Assembly (NCBI GenBank): GCA_003164045.1
Contig: PLRU01000034.1
Coordinates: forward strand, 72,781-128,138
From: Candidatus Lustribacter telmatis
GTDB taxonomy: Bacteria > Vulcanimicrobiota > Vulcanimicrobiia > Vulcanimicrobiales > Vulcanimicrobiaceae
Length of the DNA: 55,358 bases
Reading direction: 5' to 3'
The notes under the pieces are model-generated. The model searched no databases. It had not been told where the DNA came from and worked only from the letters and a program-made list of their open reading frames with translations. The stretch's first letter is position 1; each line of letters starts with the position of its first letter. A program made the translations under genes and the position numbers. Shown here one piece after another: positions 50,556 through 55,358 of the stretch.

Positions 50556-51610
50556 CACGCGATGACATGGCCGATAACTTCCTGGCTGAACAACTCGAGG
50601 GAGCCCATTGCGTCTTCGAGTCCGAGATCGTAAAAGTTGACTTGCATCGATGCGTGTTCGAAGTCGCCGTATTCTTCGCGCGACCGCGCGATCGTTGCGC
50701 GGACTTCCGCCGGCGTACCGACCCACGCACTGCCGCTTTCGACCTGCGTTTCGAACGTCTCAGCCTTCAACTTCGCCACCATCTTGTCGTAGCCGGCATA
50801 ATCCTTCGACGTCGTGCCGGTAGCCCAATCCGACGAAGCCTCAACGATGGCCGCCAAGTACGCCTCGATGCGCGGTTTCGCGATGCGCCGCGCGCGATCG
50901 CCGTCCGGGTCGACGAACATGTGAAACGCGAGCATCACCTCGCCGTTGCCGGGATGACCGGCATCGCGCCATGCCTTGCGATAGGCCGCGAGAATCGGCC
51001 GCATCGTCGGCCCCGCCATGGGAATCGCCATGACCGAAAACCCGTTCGTTCCCGCGTAGGCGAACGACTCGGCGTTCAACGTCGCGGCAACGTAAAACTT
51101 GGGGCGCGGCTTTTGCGTCGGACGCGGCAGCGACGTCGTTTCGACGATGTCGTGAAACTCGCCATGATGCGTGACGTTCTCTTCCGTCAGCAGCCGGCCG
51201 ATCTGATCGAGCCCTTCGCGAAAGCGCGCCACCGATTCGTCCGGCGAAATACCGAAACGGCGAAATTCATGCGGCAGAAAGGCGCGCGCAAAACCGACGT
51301 CGAGCCGGCCGTTCGAGATCGCATCGAGCATCCCGATCTCGCCGGCTAACTTCAGCGGATGATTGAAGACCGGCAAGACCGCGCCGGTGACGAGTCGCAC
51401 GCGTTTCGTGCGCGCAGCCGCGGCCGCCAGAAACACGATCGGACTTGGGCTGTAGCCGCCGTACGGCGTGAAGTAGTGCTCCACCGTCCGGACGTGCGAG
51501 TATCCGAGCCGGTCGGCGGCTGCGGAGAGCTCGAGACAGTCGTGAAAATAGTCCGCCGCCGAACGCTGATCCGGACCGACGGCCGGAAAGAACTGGATCC
51601 CAAATTGCAC
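50555..51610 (-). CDS. LLM-class flavin-dependent monooxygenase (aromatic operon)
   Basis: A 351-residue luciferase-like enzyme, third of its kind here but from a different branch: VRTVEHYFTPYGGYSPSPIVFLAAAAART, FNHPLKLAGEIGMLDAISNGRLDVGFARAFLPHEF, and AYAGTNGFSVM. It needs a flavin reductase encoded elsewhere. Start is GTG 51610, with GGAG 8 bases upstream. It lies between the amidohydrolase and the gentisate-dioxygenase-like gene and probably introduces or removes a substituent on the aromatic ring. Confidence 0.9.
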   Translation of the reverse strand: MQFGIQFFPAVGPDQRSAADYFHDCLELSAAADRLGYSHVRTVEHYFTPYGGYSPSPIVFLAAAAARTKRVRLVTGAVLPVFNHPLKLAGEIGMLDAISNGRLDVGFARAFLPHEFRRFGISPDESVARFREGLDQIGRLLTEENVTHHGEFHDIVETTSLPRPTQKPRPKFYVAATLNAESFAYAGTNGFSVMAIPMAGPTMRPILAAYRKAWRDAGHPGNGEVMLAFHMFVDPDGDRARRIAKPRIEAYLAAIVEASSDWATGTTSKDYAGYDKMVAKLKAETFETQVESGSAWVGTPAEVRATIARSREEYGDFEHASMQVNFYDLGLEDAMGSLELFSQEVIGHVIA

Positions 51611-51625
51611 GTTGTCGACTCCGCC

Positions 51626-52681
51626 TTACACTCGTACGCGCGCCGGAAAGAGCGCGCTCGCATTGTCTCGTTCGATTGCCGCCAGCCGCGCTCCGCTCAG
51701 GCCGGCGCCGCGCAGGCCGTCGGTGGTGTAGCTCATTTCGACAAACGGGTAGTCGCTGCCGAAGAGCACCTTCGCCGGTTCGGCAAAAGCGAGGATGGCG
51801 GCCAGGGCCGGCGCGCTGACCGAGAGCGCGACATCGTAGTATTGTCGCTTCAGCAGCGCGAGCGGTGGCTCGGGGAAGCTCAAGTCACGCCGCGCGGCCG
51901 CTTGACGCGTAACGCGATCGGCGAGCATCGGCATCGTCCCGCCGCCGTGTGGAAAGATAAACCGGATCTCGGGATACTTCGAGAACGCTCCTGCAAAGAG
52001 CAGGCTCACTATGCCGCGCGTCGTGTCGAGCGGATACTCGATGGTGGTGAACGGTACGTACGAGATCAAGCTGCGGCAGCAATTGCCGACGGATGGGTGC
52101 ACGAACACGACGGCCCGGCGGCGATTCAGCTCTTCGAAGACGGGCGCGAACGAGGGATCGCCGACCCATTTGTCTCCGTAGTCGCTCAGCAACACGATGC
52201 CGTCGGCATGCAATACGTCGACCGCGTACGCGAGTTCGGTTAGGCTGCCGTCGAGATCGGGCAGCGGGATCGATGCAAACGATCCGAAGCGGCCGGGATG
52301 CTCGCGGCCGAGATTCGCGGCGTACTCGTTGCACGTCCGCGCCAGGCGCCGGCCGGCGGCGTCCTCACCCCACCACACGCCGGGTGTCGAGATCGACGTA
52401 AATGCGGTGTCGATGCCGAGCTGATCCATGCGTTCCAGACTATGCTGCGGCTCCCAGCCGAGAATGAACGGCGCCTCGCCCACGTCGCCGATCTTGCCGC
52501 TCGCCTTCGCGGCGGCCAGGTACTGCGGCGGGAGAATGTGCGAATGGACATCGACGTTGCGCCGCCTCGACGTCACGCCCTGCGCGGCGGTCGCACCCGG
52601 GAAGAGTGCGAGCGCCGCCGCGCCGGCACTCATCGACAGAAACGCGCCGCGGCTGTTGCCGGGCGCGTGTCCGCAATTCAC
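51626..52681 (-). CDS. Exported ACMSD-type amidohydrolase
   Basis: A 351-residue metal hydrolase/decarboxylase with a leader containing SRGAFLSMSAGAAALALFP, a Tat-like pattern with one arginine missing. After it, VDVHSHILPPQYL gives the D-x-H-x-H metal site, VFVHPSVGNC and FIFPHGGGTMPML further histidines, and VLFGSDYPFVEM the final aspartate. The GTG start overlaps the SBP stop (GTGA). It may act in the periplasm on the compound bound by the SBP, an inference from order. Confidence 0.85.
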   Translation of the reverse strand: MNCGHAPGNSRGAFLSMSAGAAALALFPGATAAQGVTSRRRNVDVHSHILPPQYLAAAKASGKIGDVGEAPFILGWEPQHSLERMDQLGIDTAFTSISTPGVWWGEDAAGRRLARTCNEYAANLGREHPGRFGSFASIPLPDLDGSLTELAYAVDVLHADGIVLLSDYGDKWVGDPSFAPVFEELNRRRAVVFVHPSVGNCCRSLISYVPFTTIEYPLDTTRGIVSLLFAGAFSKYPEIRFIFPHGGGTMPMLADRVTRQAAARRDLSFPEPPLALLKRQYYDVALSVSAPALAAILAFAEPAKVLFGSDYPFVEMSYTTDGLRGAGLSGARLAAIERDNASALFPARVRV

Positions 52682-53862
52682 GAAGGCGCACCGCCAGGCT
52701 TACTCACCGGCACCCACCAGTCTTTCTGCGTGTCCCACTTGGTGATGATCACCGATTGCTCGTTCAGGCCGCGCTGCGGAACGTCGCGAAAGTCGTATCG
52801 TCCCATGGCGCCGGCATAGCCGCGCAACGTGGACAGATAGTCTTTCGCCTGCGCAGCCGTAACGGAGAAGCCGTACCTTTTTATCGCGCCGATCAGCAGC
52901 CAACCCGGATCCCAGGTCGTCGCCGGGATGCCGTCCGGCTTCACGCCGAGTCCGGCGACCGTCTTGTTGAAGAGCACCGCTTGGTCGCGAACGCCTTTGT
53001 CCGTGATCGCTTCGATCGCCAGCGGCGGCTGATCCGGAAAGAGCAGTTCCTTCGGCAAGAACGCGGCGTATTGTTTCATCGCCGCGTACGTTGAATTTCC
53101 GTTCGAGGTAAACACCGGAACGTCGATCCCCGAGTCGGCAACCGCGTGGATGCCGGTGCCGAACGGCGTGCCGACGCAGAGCAACATCAAGGCTTGCGGA
53201 TTCGCAGCCTTGATGCGCGTGAGTTGCGCCGCAGCCGAGACGTCGGTCGGGCCGAAGTGCTCGCGCGCCACAACCGTGAAGTCTTTGTTTCCCGGCAGCG
53301 CGAGCGCTTCGTCCGTACCGCGCTCCTGATCTTGTCCGCTGGCGTCGGTCGCGGCCAGAATAGCGATGCGTTTGAGGCCACGCTGATGCAGGTAGCGCAA
53401 GCCCGCCACGAGCGTTACGTCGGACGAGACGTTGGCCGAAAACGCCCAACTGCCCGGCGCGGGATGAATGCCGGGCGTCAAGCAATAGACCACCGGACCG
53501 TTGGTGACGGTCGGCACGACGGACGAGCACGTTGCGGTCGATGACGGGCCCAAGATGAACGGCGTGCCCTTTGCGGTAAGTGCGTTCGCGAGCTGCAGGC
53601 TCGTCTGCGGACTCGAACCGTCATCTTGGAAGACGAACTTGATCTGCCGGCCGTTCACACCGCCGGCGGCGTTAGCGACCTGCTCGACGCCTTCCAGTCC
53701 GACCTGCGAGCCCTTGCCGATGAACGCATACAAACCGGTTAGCGAGAGGATCACCGGTATCTCGTAGGGGTCCGCAGCGCGAGCCGGGCCGGCTACGCTC
53801 GAAGACATCAGTGCGACCGCGATAAAGGCTGCGCATCCGCGCAAGGCACGTCGTAAATTCAT
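52678..53862 (-). CDS. LivK-like solute-binding protein (orphan)
   Basis: A 394-residue exported protein: leader to about GPARAAD, then IPVILSLTGLYAFIGKGSQVGLEGVEQVAN, GRQIKFVFQDDGSSPQTSLQLANAL, and AREHFGPTDVSAAAQLTRIKAANPQ. This is parallel to the protein at 35390 in length and motifs. AGGAAG 5 bases before ATG 53862 decides that start over GTG 53868. No permease is adjacent. Its stop overlaps the amidohydrolase start, the same arrangement seen with the SBP and hydrolase at 35390. Confidence 0.9.
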   Translation of the reverse strand: MNLRRALRGCAAFIAVALMSSSVAGPARAADPYEIPVILSLTGLYAFIGKGSQVGLEGVEQVANAAGGVNGRQIKFVFQDDGSSPQTSLQLANALTAKGTPFILGPSSTATCSSVVPTVTNGPVVYCLTPGIHPAPGSWAFSANVSSDVTLVAGLRYLHQRGLKRIAILAATDASGQDQERGTDEALALPGNKDFTVVAREHFGPTDVSAAAQLTRIKAANPQALMLLCVGTPFGTGIHAVADSGIDVPVFTSNGNSTYAAMKQYAAFLPKELLFPDQPPLAIEAITDKGVRDQAVLFNKTVAGLGVKPDGIPATTWDPGWLLIGAIKRYGFSVTAAQAKDYLSTLRGYAGAMGRYDFRDVPQRGLNEQSVIITKWDTQKDWWVPVSKPGGAPS

Positions 53863-53871
53863 AGTCACTTC

Positions 53872-54849
53872 CTACTGTGCTGCTGCGACGTTGGCGAATT
53901 CGTTCTCGAGCGTGCGCCAGCGGCGGCCCACTTCTTCCGCGCCCGCGAGGTATTCATCCGGTACGCCGATGTACGGCGGCCGGCACGGACCGGGATCGAT
54001 TAGGCCCGCCGCTCGGAAACGCTCGTGACCGAGCTGGATGCTGTAGTTGATAAAGCGCGCAAACTCGCCGCTAGGGAACATCGTCTCGATCGCCCAGTTC
54101 GTCTTATCGTGCAATACTTTTGCGGCGGTCCAATCACGCGCCAGAATCGCGCGGCCAAGCGCGGCGATCGGCGACGGCGCGCAAGCGACCGCACCCGACC
54201 AGCATGCTAAAGCCAAATCGGGAACGATCTGCGCGATCGGATACCATTCGGTTTCGAGCGGCAGAATGCGGATGTCGTCGCCGACCGTGCGCATATCGGC
54301 TTCGAGCTGCGGACCGCCGACGTGTTTCGCTGCGACGACTTCGGGAATCTTCGCTAACTGCGCGTAGACGTCGTTCGCGATCTTCCCCTTGAACGCGAGC
54401 GGGTTGTCATACACCACCAGCGGAACGCCGGGCAGCGCCTCGGCAATGTCGCTGTAGTAGCGCACGATCTGCTTGTCGTCCAACGCGATCCACATCGGGC
54501 GACCGATAAAGAGCCCGTCGGCGCCAAGCCGCACGAGTTCCCGGCCGCGAGCGATCGTATCGCGCGTGTTGAGCGTCGTCACGCCGGCAAAGACCGGCCG
54601 CCGGCCGGCATTCGTCGCAACGACGCAATCGACGAACGCTTGCAACTCCGGCCACGTCAGCGTCGAACACTCCGCAAACGTTCCCGTCGTCATGATGATG
54701 TCGACACCGGCCTCGACGACCGCGTCGATCATCTTGGCCGACTCCGGCAGATTCACGGTCGCCTCCGCGTCCCAACGTTCGGCATCGGGCGTCGCCGGCG
54801 TCGGCACGATGCCGACGACGCCGCGGATATCTGCAGCGGTGAGTTTCAT
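53872..54849 (-). CDS. NahE-like hydratase-aldolase (dihydrodipicolinate synthase superfamily)
   Basis: A 325-residue class I aldolase. Elements that resemble trans-o-hydroxybenzylidenepyruvate hydratase-aldolase of naphthalene pathways are IVPTPATPDAERWD, TGTFAECSTLTW (residues 55-66), the Schiff-base lysine K175 in VVAAKHVGG with Y147, and a C terminus GPCRPPYIGVPDEYLAGA. It would release pyruvate and an aromatic aldehyde. AGGAG lies 9 bases before ATG 54849; the ATG at 54858 is too close to it. Confidence 0.85.
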   Translation of the reverse strand: MKLTAADIRGVVGIVPTPATPDAERWDAEATVNLPESAKMIDAVVEAGVDIIMTTGTFAECSTLTWPELQAFVDCVVATNAGRRPVFAGVTTLNTRDTIARGRELVRLGADGLFIGRPMWIALDDKQIVRYYSDIAEALPGVPLVVYDNPLAFKGKIANDVYAQLAKIPEVVAAKHVGGPQLEADMRTVGDDIRILPLETEWYPIAQIVPDLALACWSGAVACAPSPIAALGRAILARDWTAAKVLHDKTNWAIETMFPSGEFARFINYSIQLGHERFRAAGLIDPGPCRPPYIGVPDEYLAGAEEVGRRWRTLENEFANVAAAQ

Positions 54850-54861
54850 AGTGGCCATCTC

Positions 54862-55347
54862 CTAGAGCGGATAGATCAGCGAGCTGAGGATCACGTTGCC
54901 GTCATACACGCACATTTTTTCGGCGAAACGGAAGCCGCCGCTCGCCTCGTCGCGCACGACGAGATCGAAATAGCGGCCGACCGCAAACAGGCGCGATTCC
55001 GATTCGACTTGGCTCTCGCCGACGAGAAAGTTGGCCTGCGTGCGGTAGCCGTCTTCCGTGCGGCCCAAGATGCGCACGCCGCTGATGAAATGCCGCATTT
55101 GGCGCGGCGCGAACATGCTCGTCTCGCGAATCGCCATGATCCGATCGAGCATCATGCCGCGGCCTTCGCACGACATGGTCGGCCAGAGCATGTCGCGTTC
55201 GTAGTTTTCGCGCGCAACGATGCGGTAGAGCGCCGTTTCGGTAAAGAACTCCGGCCAGCGCTCGAGCTCGTCGTCGAGAGCCGCCCCGTATTCGTCGTAG
55301 AGTTCGATGAGCGCGAGCTTGAGCTCGGCCGACGGCAGAGCGATCAC
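54862..55347 (-). CDS. Aromatic-ring-hydroxylating dioxygenase, beta subunit
   Basis: A 161-residue NTF2-like protein with the beta-subunit layout: LIELYDEYGAALDDEELERWPEFF-like opening (residues 13-35), LYRIVARENYERDM, MRHFISGVRIL and a C-terminal KMCVYDGNVILSSLIYPL (last strand and exposed tail). It is the structural partner of a Rieske alpha subunit, which should be encoded just beyond the right edge. GTG 55347 overlaps the upstream stop (GTGA). The pair could be a salicylate- or phthalate-type hydroxylase; the substrate depends on the alpha subunit. Confidence 0.87.
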   Translation of the reverse strand: MIALPSAELKLALIELYDEYGAALDDELERWPEFFTETALYRIVARENYERDMLWPTMSCEGRGMMLDRIMAIRETSMFAPRQMRHFISGVRILGRTEDGYRTQANFLVGESQVESESRLFAVGRYFDLVVRDEASGGFRFAEKMCVYDGNVILSSLIYPL

Positions 55348-55358
55348 AGGTCCATCAC
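55344..55358 (-). CDS. 3' end of an upstream gene, possibly the dioxygenase alpha subunit (partial)
   Basis: Only the last four codons and stop (V-M-D-L-stop) are inside the window, overlapping the beta-subunit start as GTGA. Position suggests the alpha subunit of the same dioxygenase, but the sequence is far too short to show it. Confidence 0.35.
   Translation of the reverse strand: MMDL

Noticed and set aside
1..55358. tRNA, rRNA, CRISPR arrays, insertion sequences or prophage genes
   Set aside because: No regularly spaced repeats, transposase or integrase motifs, or structured RNA patterns were seen on reading both strands; a covariance-model scan would be needed to exclude small RNAs.

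Overview
The window is about 55 kb of high-GC, gene-dense chromosomal DNA from an aerobic bacterium with an outer-membrane-type envelope (aa3 oxidase, c-type cytochromes with export signals, a TRAP transporter, a Tat substrate, periplasmic binding proteins). I cannot fix the phylum. Base composition, GTG/TTG starts and ATGA/GTGA stop-start overlaps fit many soil lineages; Eremiobacterota-like (WPS-2) is only a low-confidence guess. I see no tRNA, rRNA, CRISPR, insertion sequence, phage gene or attachment site. No gene-free stretch exceeds 300 bases; the longest gaps are about 110 bp.

Layout. 1-1025: end of a cytochrome oxidase operon (ctaD, ctaF-like), then a facing cytochrome c lipoprotein. 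1421-10762: forward housekeeping/accessory run (YihY membrane protein, DUF5069, DODA-type dioxygenase, split chromate transporter, prolyl oligopeptidase, UDP-glucose dehydrogenase, UDP-glucuronate decarboxylase, MFS exporter). 10766-12832: DUF2630, an orphan solute-binding protein (SBP) and a TauD-type dioxygenase, divergent from a cupin gene. 13408-27125: a tightly packed reverse 12-gene operon with a TauABC-like ABC importer, a TRAP importer with fused DctQM, an extra SBP, a Rieske oxygenase, a TcuA-like FAD dehydrogenase, LeuC/LeuD-type hydratase, a TtuC-type dehydrogenase and an M29/NicX-like metalloprotein. It reads as an uptake-plus-degradation pathway for an organic acid whose identity I cannot determine. 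27202-33452: SRPBCC and DoxX proteins, universal stress protein, a two-component pair with a sensorless kinase, zinc alcohol dehydrogenase, and a Tat-exported FMN dehydrogenase coupled to cytochrome c.

33464-39086: a MarR-centred divergon. On each side lies an alpha/beta-hydrolase plus LLM flavin-monooxygenase pair, and the left arm also has a LivK-like SBP. A 43-bp imperfect palindrome sits in the divergent promoter. 39099-43603: serine dehydratase, a COG4315-like lipoprotein, a Baeyer-Villiger monooxygenase and an amidohydrolase. 43611-46865: acyl-CoA-dehydrogenase-like, GT2, NodS-like methyltransferase and PIG-L deacetylase, a compact set of unknown product. 46908-48860: DUF2231-Rieske fusion and a WbsX/GH99-like protein. 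48864-55358: a reverse aromatic-catabolic operon (ring-hydroxylating dioxygenase beta subunit, NahE-like hydratase-aldolase, LivK-like SBP, ACMSD-type amidohydrolase, LLM monooxygenase, gentisate-dioxygenase-like cupin, class II aldolase) that continues past the right edge.

Taken together the window is a catabolic region in which binding proteins, usually without their own permeases, are co-transcribed with oxygenases and hydrolases for aromatic or polycarboxylic substrates. The least explained units are the 12-gene operon, the MarR divergon and the GT2/NodS/PIG-L set. All functions are read from translated sequence motifs; no database search was run.
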